Positions 54,415 through 64,000 of a stretch of 64,000 bases of DNA are shown here, piece by piece. The stretch comes from Chlorops oryzae. Taxonomy: Eukaryota; Arthropoda; Insecta; Diptera; Chloropidae. The notes beneath the pieces were generated by a model. That model had not been told where the DNA came from. It was given only the letters and a program-made list of their open reading frames with translations, and ran no database searches. The position numbers and the translations under genes are program-made. The stretch is from contig CM035807.1 of assembly GCA_020466095.1 (NCBI GenBank), forward strand, positions 106,283,227 through 106,347,226, in the 5' to 3' direction. Numbering within the stretch: the first letter of the stretch is position 1; every line of letters begins with the position of its first letter.

Positions 54415-55415
54415 TCAATGCTGACAAACAAAACTTTCACCCCCCGCACACTGGACAGTAATATGGAATACTCCCTTCTGACGGTTGATAATTTCGTCAA
54501 CGTGTTTCATTCGAATGGCAACGGATTCAACACTGCGCTTAACATCAATAAAGCGTTTATCGATTTTGGCGTATGTAGATTTAATTTCATTTAAACTACG
54601 GAAACCAGAGCAATAGCCGGAATCATCGGAACGGGCATCGAACGCAATCGATGAATTCTGCAATTCAATGTCTTCTTCGCTATTTAATATCTTCTCCATA
54701 TCATTCTTTTCCGTTTTAGCAGTAGCAGTAGCAGCAAACAGCAACAGCAGCGGCAGCAACAATCATTTGTTGTTGTTGTTGCGATTTTTTATCTTTAAAA
54801 TTTTGACTTTTCGTCCAACGAGACTTTGTCGGCGTTTTGCGTTTTCTTGTCGATGACGCCGCTTCGGCATTCACATGAACAATTAAATCACTTAAATTCG
54901 CCAGTATACCGATTTCCTCATCGTCCGACTTAAGATCTCTTCTCTTCTCGTTCATTAAACGTTTCTCAAGAATGTTCTTTTTATAGCATTTACGATAGCC
55001 ATCGGCATTCTCTTCAACAAAGCTGTCACTTAATTTTGTAAATATTGTTGACATTTCGCTGTCCATTGTCTCGATGGCCTTTAAAGGGTTGATTTTCTTC
55101 TCATCAATTTTACCTTTTTTATTTAATTCGGCATCTCCTCCGGCTGCACCAGTTTCCTTATGAATTGATTTTGCATATTCGATTAACTTTTTACGGTCTT
55201 TGGGGTATACCACCTTCTTTGACGATGACCATGACGATGGACGACGACGACGACAACGACGATGATTTCGATTTCTTTTCACGAAGGTTTATAATTTGGT
55301 AGTTAATGTTCTTCTCAGCTTTTATTTCGCCTAGTTTGGCTAGCAATGTTGATATTCGGCTCTGAAGATTGTAACACCCATCGAGTGCATCATCGATTAA
55401 CTGTATTTCATCCAT
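54415..55415 (-). CDS. unknown hydrophilic protein, single exon with two apparent frameshifts
   Basis: The minus-strand ATG is at 55415 and the TGA at 54415-54417. Three overlapping frames join end to end. The first shift is near 55239-55240, in a GTC triplet repeat coding poly-Ser. The second is at 54736-54738, in a GCT/GTT repeat coding Ala/Val. Each is explained by one extra base in a triplet repeat. Read through, the gene would give about 332 residues: an N-terminal helix (MDEIQLIDDALDGCYNLQSR), a poly-Ser linker, a basic region (KKSQQQQQ) and a helical C-terminus (IKSTYAKIDKRFIDVKRSVE) ending near GGESFVCQH. I do not recognise the family. The shifts may be sequencing errors or real lesions. 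Gln, Ala and Ser runs are the only low-complexity parts. Confidence 0.6.
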
Positions 55416-56115
55416 TGTTATTTAAAAAAAAAAAAAAATATATACGGTATTTAAAAAAAAAAAATAACAATAAATATAACAAAAAATTTTTTTATTTTTC
55501 TATTTTTGCTTTAATTCCAAGAACTAATTGTTTTATAAAAGTTCTTGGAAGAAATTTTATTTCTGACGAGAGTTGAGCGTACACTAAATGATTTTTTGTC
55601 TTTTAACCTCCGTCTTTGATTTCGATTTTGATCTCATGGCAAACTATGGTGGATGAAATGGAAATCGAAATGGAAATCGAAACTGAGAACAAGTGAATTT
55701 AAAGGGAAAATTATCTCTGCCTGTCTTCTGTTTTCACCTTACTTGGAACAGGTAATTATAAAATAGAGAAATAGAGTAATAACTGAACAGGTAAAAACAA
55801 AAGTATACAACTCAACGGTATGCAAATAATTATATTTCGAGAATCGAACCCAGAGAGAACAACAATTAATTCGATGAAACTATGAAATTTAGGTATTTAT
55901 ATTCAGTTTCCATTGATTCTATACAACCTCACATTGATCCAGGCAGAAATCATCTCAATCGTCCGGGATTCTTTGGACTTTTGAGTAATTCGCTCTACAC
56001 GCTGTGAGACATGTCGATAGAAAAACGATTTTTCGGTGGTTAGGGGAGTTTTTTTTTCTTCACCATGCTTCCCTTGCTATCAAAAAAATATTTTTTTTTT
56101 CAAAATGTTTTATAG
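55416..56115. other. upstream region of the minus-strand gene
   Basis: A runs right upstream of the ATG, then AT-rich sequence. No promoter motif could be fixed. Confidence 0.5.
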
Positions 56116-57038
56116 TTTAAAATCAGACCTGTTAAATCCCGATTAAGATTAATAATCATGAATTATTGTTCTTTTTTTAATCTATAATCATTATTAATTT
56201 AACTTCTTGAAATTTTTGATTATTAATGATTGCGATTACCAAATAATCGTGAAATAATCAGGACTAATTCAGATTAATGAAAAAAATCAGAAAAAATCAA
56301 AAAATTATCAAAAAAATAATCCCGATTAATTTTAGATTATTTTTGGGTAGTTTTGATTTTTTTTTGATTATTTTTGATGTTTCCTGATTATTTTTGGGTT
56401 TTTTGATTTTTTTTGATTATTTTTGATTTGTTCTGATTTTTTTTATAAATTTTATTTATTTTAAATTTGTAATTGAATAACATCGTTTTTCCAAAGTATC
56501 CCTATAGTCCGTGGGACCGGCACCGGACAAGTGAATTCACCGGCCACCTGTGGTTAGGACCACCCCTCGTCAAACCACCGGCAATACTTTCGAGAGGCGA
56601 ATTTTACATTGCGATGTCATAGGCAAGGACATATGGGCCCCTCGCTGTACTACATTTAATTATATTCAATTACAAATTGAAAATAATTAAAATTAATAAA
56701 AAAATCAGAACAAATCAAAATTAATCAAAAAAAATCAAAAAACCCAAAAATAATCAGGAAAAATCAAAAATAATCAAAAAAAAAATCAAAACTATTCAAA
56801 AATAATCTTAAATTAATCGGGATTATTTTTTTGATTATTTTTTGATTTTTTCTGATTTTTTTCGTTAATCTGAAATAATCCTGATTATTTCATGATTATT
56901 TGGTAATCGCAATCATTGATTAATATAGGTCATACAAAAATAATCATTAAATAATCACTATTTCACTCATAAGAAAAAAATAATCTGATTAATTAATCAT
57001 TAATTAAATAATCATTATTTAACAGGTCTGTTTAAAAT
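56116..57038. mobile_element. 907-bp foldback element with perfect 8-bp duplication
   Basis: Element 56124-57030. Ends CAGACCTGTTAAAT and ATTTAACAGGTCTG are perfect inverted repeats. Each arm is about 350 bp of TGATTATTTTTGA-type units and their complements, leaving a GC-richer core at about 56480-56660 (CCGTGGGACCGGCACCGG). TTTAAAAT flanks both ends. An 8-bp duplication and CAG ends suggest mobilisation by a hAT transposase. It is noncoding. Confidence 0.88.
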
Positions 57039-57283
57039 ATATGTATATCCTTTTAACTGAAATTTTTATTGATGTCAAAAGATTTTTCAATTTCAGCCCT
57101 TACCTGACACTTCCAAGATTTCTTTCTAGTTTTGCTTCAGGAATGTATAAACTAGAAAAGAGATTGATTGAAACGCTCCTCATAATAACCGAGGTGGCAT
57201 AGATCCCTCCGGGTATGGCGAAATTCTTAGTTCCCTGGGAATAAATAATAAAATAAATAAAAATATTTTTTTGGATGACAAAT
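57039..57283. other. spacer between two elements
   Basis: No feature is recognised. Confidence 0.5.
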
Positions 57284-57475
57284 TCAGCGCTATTCTAAAT
57301 GAATGGGAATTTTTTTGGAGACAAAATTTTTCTCCGCGGAAAAATGAAATCAATAAAAGAAAGTATGTGATCTTCGAAATTCCTGCTCTTTTTATATTCC
57401 CTCCCAGTGAACTTAGAATGGGAAAATCTTGAAGTCCGCAGGGAAAAGTTCTCTGGGAATATTTAGAATCGGGCT
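57284..57475. mobile_element. MITE, family with CAGC...ATTCTAAAT ends, copy 3
   Basis: Left CAGCGCTATTCTAAATGAAT and right ATATTTAGAATCGGGCTGAT are imperfect inverted repeats. The inner arms carry TTTTTCTCCGCGGAAAAAT, and the AGAAAGTATGTGATC and CTTAGAATGGGAAA blocks are as in the other copies. Confidence 0.68.
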
Positions 57476-60440
57476 GATAATAATAATTTCTTTGCCATTT
57501 TTTAGACAACTTACACTTTCCTCGATGACTGTTCTTCATTCGGTTTCATCGCTGTTAAATCTCTTCTTCCAGAATCCTTTTGGCATCGCTTCTTTAACTT
57601 CTTAAACCAATGCAGGTTTAGTTCATGGGTCAGTCCTTTTCTGTTCTCAACATCAAACCAATTTTAAAATTCATTTCTCTTTCCTTAAATAGAAATAAAG
57701 TAAAGTTTGTATTAATTAAGGCGTTAGCAAGGATACACCTAAGCAAAATGAAACGCAATATTATTAATTAACCTCAAACCAATGCCAACAAAAACTTCAG
57801 GAAAAGTTTCTCACAAAAATAAAAAATTTCAAATAAAAAAAGGATCCAATCTCGAAAGATTCGCAACATACTTCAAAAGAAAGTTGAAATTAGGAAAACA
57901 AGGCACAAAGTAAATTCAATTTAAAAGGCAACAGCAGCAGCAGCAGCAGCAGCAATTCCGCTTGTCACGAATCCTTCGGTCCATTGCAAAGAGACCAGAA
58001 ATTCGCTGACATGTGCTATTGATACTGTGTATAATATCCGTGAACAGTGGAAGCGAAATTGGAAAATGTAACGCAATTTTCCACTCATTTCAGTACTTTA
58101 CATTTGAAAGAGGCAGACGGTTTCCACCAATCGAAATTGTAACTTACGTGATTCGACAAGTTTTTCATCGTGTCTTCTATTCATTTGTCTTCTTATTCTT
58201 CAGCCATTTTTTTTTTTTTTTTTGCACAGGATCATAAGGTCTGACATTCGTTCATTGTTCAGCCTTCAGTCTTTTGTTGTTTGCAAATCACGGGAAAATC
58301 ACCGACAACTTCAAAATGTGTGAATTGAATTTTCAAACGAGATTTTGAGATAGAAAAATAGACAAAATAATGGGCGGATAATAAAGACGAATATATACGT
58401 ATTAAAACCATTGATGGAAGAACACGAGCACGACCACGAGCCGACCGACACCGACCGACCGTTGAACAAACAACATCATTCCCATTGTTCATTTATATTT
58501 GTTCGCTCATTTCATTTAGTCATTCAGTAAATGAACGAACGCTTCAATAAATCCACGAAAAAGCCAAAAATTCTTTGAAACTACCAAAAATGGAGCAATG
58601 AAGATGAACGAACACGAATCGTAGAGGCAAAGTTAGAACGTTTGTTTATACGCTATGCCACAGCAGCGAAGTTGTGAAGTTGTTGACGTTGCTCTTGTTG
58701 CTGCCACTTTTCCACCACTTTCCTCGGATGGCTTTCAATTTGTCTTGCTATGATTTGACTCTGCAGGCTTTGATGCTCTCCTAATGCGGATGCGGATGGT
58801 GATGGTGCTGCTACTGCTTCTGCTGCTTGTCGCGCCCAACTGATGTTCGAAATTCGCGTATCGCCCCCTGTAGAAGGTATTTTAAAATTTTCTGCACGTT
58901 TCGGATGTTTATGCCATTAGCGATAAGCTCGGGACGTGGTCGCTTGCTGCCTATTGCATTCTCGATTCACCATCGATTGTCAGAGACATGACAATCGCAA
59001 TAAAAGTCTCAAACGAATAATAATGCTCTCCTCGAATTCTGGTAATTTTGAACGATTTCCATGGTTTGGAACGTAGAGGCTTAGGTTTGACTGCTCTCTT
59101 CTATGGATGCGTCTTGATTCTGAAATCGCTTTAATTATGAAAATGCAAGTGATTTCTGTTAATATTTAATATAAGGCATCCTCTTGCGAGACTTCCTGAC
59201 AAACCGAACCCTCGGCACTCCGAAAAACGTTATTCAGGGCAGTGTCAAACGAATTTGTCGAATTTATAGACTAGTGCCTCAGACCCCCTATAGCCCGGAA
59301 TTTGCTTTTTTACAAAATAGATAGGTAGTACCTTGTAATCCGACAACTACAGATCCAATAACAAGATTCTGTATGCTATATTCTAAACTACAATTTTCAT
59401 TATCGATTTGATTACCCCCGAATAATAGTCATCTCGGATTAGCCGGATTACCGGATTACGATACTATGTATATTCGAAATCGAAATACGATGAAAGTCGA
59501 AGCTATTTTGGGTGGACTTTGTTAGACAAGGAGATGTTTCAATGTCACCAATGGACATCCGAGTTGGGATTTCGGGCTAAGATCTGATGATGTATTGCTG
59601 CAGTCTATGTAGACTGGGTTTTAATAAAAAAAAATGTGAAAATTCTTAAGTATTTGAAGTCATTTTACATTGCAGCAGTATTACTTTTGCAATATTACAC
59701 ATTGCAGAAATGTTGGAGCAACGTTGCAGATGCTGGTACCTTGCTGGTACCTTGCTGCAATATTGCTTTAGTAATATTTAAATAGAATTGAAATATGGAT
59801 GCAATATTGATTAAATATTATTGCAATGCCGACTGGGTAACAACCGATAAGATAATTTTCAAGGCGAAAAAACAATTTATTTTAAAATACGAAGCAACTT
59901 CCAAAGGCATTATCCATGAATTTGGCAGATTAGGTTTGATTCGTTGTTGATTCGTTGACTTTGTTTTCACAGTGTACAAAACATTTGAATATGTAGTAAC
60001 ATGTTATACTTCCAATTCTATAAAACTGAATTTTGTTAAAAATACGTTTTATTTCTCGCTCAGCTGATATTGCAAAAAAGTAATGCTCAGTTATAAATAA
60101 TATTTCCCCCATCTACAGGAATGCGATTATTGCCATTAAATCTATGTAGACCTGTCATTGTAACTAGAACTTTGAATCAAAAGCTAAGGATTTCGTAATT
60201 CACGTTGGGATATTTCGAATCTGGGATTTTCTTTTAGGGCGAGCTGGCAGCACTGCAGTTCATTGAATTGAACGAATTTGTTTTGAACAGCGGAAATTAA
60301 AGAAAATACTCAAACTCAATCTCAGAGCATTTTCGTACAAATTAGTTGCACTTTATTCCAGTATTTAAAATACAATTCCTTAACAGAATGGAGACATCAC
60401 GGAAACCACGAAAATCGCAAAAGGAAGCACGCTTGAACGT
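57476..60440. other. long intergenic stretch, no gene recognised
   Basis: Holds a (CAG)n run of about 7 units at 57931-57953 and GC-richer sequence at 58430-58900 that could belong to a promoter or untranslated exon. Repeated TGCAATATTGC-like words occur near 59680-59830. No reading frame with a domain is present. Confidence 0.5.
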
Positions 60441-60442
60441 GA

Positions 60443-60720
60443 GCTATTGATTTTGCGATTCAGAATTTCTGGATCGCAAAACAAAATCGTATGAAATTGA
60501 TTTTGCGATTCACAATTTCTGGATCGCAAAACAAAATCGTATGAAATTGATTTTGCGATTCACAATTTCTGGATCGCAAAACAAAATCGTATGAAATTGA
60601 TTTTGCGATTCACAATTTCTGGATCGCAAAACAAAATCGTATGAAATTGATTTTGCGATTCACAATTTCTGGTGCAAAACAAAATGTATTGAAATTGATT
60701 TTGCGATTCACAATTTCATC
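60443..60720 (+). repeat. 50-bp minisatellite, about 5.5 units, each a hairpin
   Basis: The units begin near 60443, 60493, 60543, 60593 and 60643. They are nearly identical until the last one and a half units, which have lost several bases. Each contains TTTTGCGAT and, 14 bases on, its complement ATCGCAAAA. There are no unique spacers, so it is not a CRISPR array. Confidence 0.9.
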
Positions 60721-61047
60721 CAAAACACATAACTTGAAATTATTTGCGAATTAATACTGTATCATTTTGTTTTCAAACATAGAAGTTTGTGCAACCATAT
60801 AAATTCATTATCTGATTTACATCTCAAACATACATTGAATTGAACATCTTTTGATCGAATTTTAATACTTACAGTTCATTTTGTTTTCCAGACAACCATA
60901 CAATCATATATATGCATACAATATCGTATAAAGTACTCTCTATTTCTTGACGCTTTTAAATTCACTAAAATGAGTATCGATTGTTGATGTGTGAAAAAAC
61001 ATCGAAAGTTTTGCTTTTATCGACTTGTTTTGAAGTAAAGCGGCCGC
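60721..61047. other. short intergenic stretch
   Basis: No gene is recognised. A NotI-type GCGGCCGC octamer occurs at 61040-61047, just before the next element. Confidence 0.5.
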
Positions 61048-61234
61048 TTACTCGCCGGTCACACTTATGAAACATGTTTTGAAAACATCCCATTTGAATG
61101 CATGAGAAAGAAAGAGAAACAAAGGTTGTTTCGGAACATTCAACAAACAACCATCTCTTTTCTTACCATGTCTCACTTTCTCTACTTACAAATTGTTTCA
61201 AAACATTATTTCACACGTATGACCGGCGAGTTAC
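61048..61234. mobile_element. PIF/Harbinger-type MITE with TTA duplication
   Basis: Element 61051-61231 (181 bp). Left CTCGCCGGTCACACTTATG and right CATACGTGTG-type arm ending TGACCGGCGAG are inverted repeats over about 34 bp with a few mismatches (TGTTTTGAAAAC / GTTTCAAAACAT inside). TTA flanks both ends. It is 26 bases from the Transib-like element. Confidence 0.78.
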
Positions 61235-61260
61235 ACGTACTTCAATATCGTTCAACAAAA

Positions 61261-62499
61261 CGCCGCACAGTGGTTCGTCTTCATACATATCGCGGCAAAA
61301 AATATAAGGAGATGTCGTAGAGCTATGAAACTTGGCATCAAGTCTTTATTTGACATAATTAAGAAAAATATGAAGTTTCATCAAAAATCGGCCACGCCCA
61401 CCGCCCACCTCCCATACAAACCAAAATTTATTTTTAATATAAAACGTGTTCCTTTCGTTCAAATGTCACGAAATTTTGCATGTTGGTAATATTTGATTGA
61501 AGAAATATATCCTGCAAAATTCATTTAAATCGGCCACGCCCACCACCCACCAATTCGATTTCAATTAGAGTAAGAGGTGTGTTTTAATTACGCAAAATTT
61601 ACTATTTTTTTTTAGAAAATAAATAGAATTGGATTCGACTGTAAATTCAAAGCTGAACCGCATATTTATTCATTAGATAACATGTATTTAACAATGTCAT
61701 CCAGTTCTAAATGTTTTTTATTTGGTTGACGTCTTATATGACTAATGTATGGGTCAGATGACACAAGGAGTCGGTTAAAAACATCAGAATTTGTGGTAGT
61801 TCTGCTGAATTTTCTGGAAAACATCAACCTGTACTTCCTATAATCCTTATTTCTTGCTTCCTCAGCTTCTTCTAATAATTAGTTAATTGTTGCTATTATA
61901 ATTCGGCGTAATGAATAGGAGTTCCTAAAAGTATACTATAAATTTTTTAAAAGATTTTTATTGCAATTGTCACGCATTTTTCTTACAAAATTGATGATAT
62001 CTTAAAAGTGCTAGGCTATGCCGGCCGTTTTTTTTCATTATATGTTAGAACTAACTAAAAGCTTCAATTTTTACCCTATTTGAAAGTAACTGCTCGTAAC
62101 TCACATTAGTTCTATTCCAACAAAAATAGCAAATCCTGTATTTTTTGGAGTCATTTTCATTTCCGCATAACTTTTAAACCACTAATCGTATCTTACTGAT
62201 TCCTTTGGTAATTTCATGAGTAAATGTTATATTTTACTATAGAACAAAATTTTTGGTACAGAAAAGATTTTATTTTATATTAATTCCGTACTCAATTTAA
62301 TGAAAAACTTAGTCAATTATTACCCTTGCATGTTTATGTAACTTCCAACGGGTATACCAAGTACTAATATTACTTTTTGAAACAAAAGCTTATGGATTTC
62401 TCTTATTTGGACAATTCTCTACAAAACTGCATCATTACTTTTTCGAAATCATATGGTAGAAAAATTGATTTTTTGCCGCTGAAAAACCACTGTGCGCCG
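61261..62499. mobile_element. Transib-like non-autonomous transposon with 12/23 RSS-like ends
   Basis: Element 61266-62494 (1,229 bp). The left end is CACAGTG, a 23-base spacer, then CAAAAAATA at 61296-61304. The right end, read inward on the minus strand, is CACAGTG, a 12-base spacer, then CAAAAAATC at 62475-62467. The 5-bp sequence CGCCG lies outside both ends (61261-61265 and 62495-62499). CAC-starting heptamers plus a CG-rich 5-bp duplication are the marks of Transib, the superfamily whose transposase is related to RAG1. The interior has no long reading frame. It carries two CGGCCACGCCCACC words at about 61389 and 61534. Mobilisation would need a Transib transposase from elsewhere. Confidence 0.82.
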
Positions 62500-62914
62500 G
62501 TTTGTGGGAAAGACGTTTGCGGGGAAACTCTGCCCACAGGATCGCTCGAATAGAAGCCGAATGGACGCAAAGGTTGAAGCAAACAACCCATTTTGTATAC
62601 CGAACAAATGGAAAAGCAAAATAAAATGTTTATTTAGACCAAAAAGTATTTCGATAAAAATTATCTTCACACATGATTTCGATATACAATACACATCTCT
62701 CAAAGTTATTTCTATCACATCGTCTTCTCATCACTATCGTTTGGTTGCTGCAGCTGATGAGTCAGCATAATTCTTTAGTTTCTTTTTTCAATAAGTGTAT
62801 TAATAAAGCAATTAAGATTGCGGAAATCAGTGTAATTCTACTGCGCCGCCCCGTAATCATGGGCTAGATCAGTTCGAAGGGTATGTATTGTTGAAGGATG
62901 CGTGCAAACACATA
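62500..62914. other. intergenic, no gene recognised
   Basis: Open frames on both strands without a recognisable domain. Confidence 0.5.
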
Positions 62915-62916
62915 GG

Positions 62917-63030
62917 AGGGGCCAAGGTACAATTGTCCGATGGTCGTGCGTCTGTCTCGCTCTCTCTGTATCTCTCTCTCCCACTCTCTCGCACGCACGC
63001 ATTACTCTCGGACTATTGTACCTTGACCCT
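62917..63030. mobile_element. 114-bp MITE
   Basis: AGGGGCCAAGGTACAATTGT at the left and ACTATTGTACCTTGACCCT at the right form an inverted repeat with a gap and two mismatches. The interior is a CT-rich run (CTCTCTCTGTATCTCTCTCT). No clear target duplication is visible. Confidence 0.6.
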
Positions 63031-63050
63031 AACACACACACACAATGTGG

Positions 63051-63347
63051 GCCATGACCAGTGCTGTCGAAATGGTACTTTAGTAGTACTATCGCCTACT
63101 ACTTTACGTACTACTATTTGGTTGTAAATAAATTTTGTTTTCGCTTCTTTGTACAGTGAAAATTAACTGGCAAACCTTTTTAGAATTCTTGATTCTTGAT
63201 TTACGAGTTCTCGAGGTTTTCGACGAAAAAAAAGTTTTTATTTTTCTTCCTTTGTTTAAAAACTACTTTCTCTTCGTTTATTTAATAAAAGCTACCATTT
63301 TAAAAGCACTTTTTCTAAGATACAGAAACGACAGCACTGGCCATGAC
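63051..63347. mobile_element. hAT-type MITE with perfect 8-bp duplication
   Basis: Element 63059-63339 (281 bp). CAGTGCTGTCG and CGACAGCACTG are perfect inverted repeats flanked by GCCATGAC on both sides (63051-63058 and 63340-63347). It is noncoding. Confidence 0.88.
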
Positions 63348-64000
63348 ATTGCAGAAGAACTTTTAGCGCAAATGAAATAAAATGTAGTGCCACACATATT
63401 TAATAAGGATTGTCTCTTTTCGTTTAATATGTAGAAAACTGAAAGGAAACACCATAGCAATGGAATTTTTATGACGACTGTAAAATAGCATTAAAAAACC
63501 ATATTTAAAGAACGGTAAGTACACTTTTTATTTATTGTGTTTCTCATTTAAATAGCAATTCCAATTGATTATCATATCCATATATGACAAATATACATAT
63601 ATTAAGCTCATCCTCTTCTTTCTGATATATGTATGTATTTATGTGTGAATGCATTGTATATGAATGTATGTATTTTTTCTGAAAATCGTTTCGGGTTATC
63701 CTCGCTTCTCGAGAATCTTCTCTAGACGTCGTCTTTCCTTGACACTTAATATCTTCTCGAGTTGTTCGAGTGTCCTGTTGATCTCGCGTTTCGAGTGTAA
63801 TGGCAACCAAAGTGTTGTGATGGCAAAAGTCCTGCGAAAAAACAAAAGCAAAATAAAAGCGCTGATAGTAGAGAGTGAAGATTGGTGGGAAAATATGTAT
63901 AGAAAAATGTTTTCAGTTTTGCTTTCGTTTTTTCTTTTATCGCTCAACAAGGTGATAATTACGCTTATACGCTTAAGGTGACGGTATTAAGTTATTTGCC
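63348..64000. other. end of window, no gene recognised
   Basis: AT-rich sequence. Open frames at 63544-63810 (-) and 63664-63981 (+) overlap each other and show no domain. A gene could begin beyond the window. Confidence 0.45.

Noticed and set aside
60443..60720. CRISPR-like array
   Set aside because: The 50-bp units are contiguous with no unique spacers, and the genome is eukaryotic; it is a minisatellite.
61098..61320. overlapping 69- and 72-codon open frames
   Set aside because: They run from a Harbinger-type MITE into the Transib-like end; no domain.
62492..62770. 92-codon open frame beginning at the right end of the Transib-like element
   Set aside because: It starts inside the terminal repeat and has no recognisable domain or partner exon.
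63544..63981. opposed open frames at the end of the window
   Set aside because: They overlap on both strands, show no domain, and nothing indicates which, if any, is coding; a gene start beyond the window cannot be excluded.

Overview
The window looks like an AT-rich, repeat-laden nuclear contig from a higher (schizophoran) fly. The support is short GT-AG introns in genes whose proteins read as dipteran, a fly-type Hsp40 and RBM5/10-like protein, and dispersed elements with internal (TA)n and (GTCY)n tracts of the dipteran mini-me/DINE kind. A tephritid-like fly is plausible, but the species cannot be named from sequence alone. No rRNA, functional tRNA, CRISPR array or prokaryotic feature is seen.

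Four protein-coding genes are supported. (1) 1409-3583 (+), five exons, is a 394-residue secreted coiled-coil protein of unknown function. (2) 5617-12848 (+), thirteen exons, is a 954-residue RBM5/RBM10-type splicing factor with RRM1, RanBP2 zinc finger, RRM2, OCRE, C2H2 finger and G-patch. (3) 38763-48154 (+), four exons, is a 347-residue type II Hsp40 (DnaJ class B, closest to the fly CG5001 group) with an 8.2-kb last intron. (4) 54415-55415 (-) is one long reading frame of unknown function, broken by two single-base shifts in triplet repeats.

The rest is a transposon landscape. There are mini-me/Helentron-like elements (1-124, 310-375, 17.0, 26.6, 31.6, 32.5 and 34.6 kb). A Tc1/mariner-like deletion derivative lies at 13.25 kb. 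Two 5'-truncated LINE fragments each have 14-bp target duplications, one in an RBM5 intron and one nested inside a hAT-like element. Two tRNA-derived SINE families are present. hAT-type elements carry 8-bp duplications (30.1, 43.2, 43.6, 45.6, 45.85, 56.1 and 63.1 kb) and PIF/Harbinger-type MITEs carry TAA/TTA duplications (16.6, 35.6 and 61.05 kb). The most striking element is at 61266-62494. It is bounded by CACAGTG heptamers and a CGCCG duplication, with A-rich nonamers set 23 bp and 12 bp from the heptamers. That is a Transib-like element with a 12/23 asymmetry like the recombination signals used by RAG.

Two tandem duplications whose second copies are full of small indels, and the two frameshifts in gene 4, suggest that parts of this assembly are unpolished long-read sequence.
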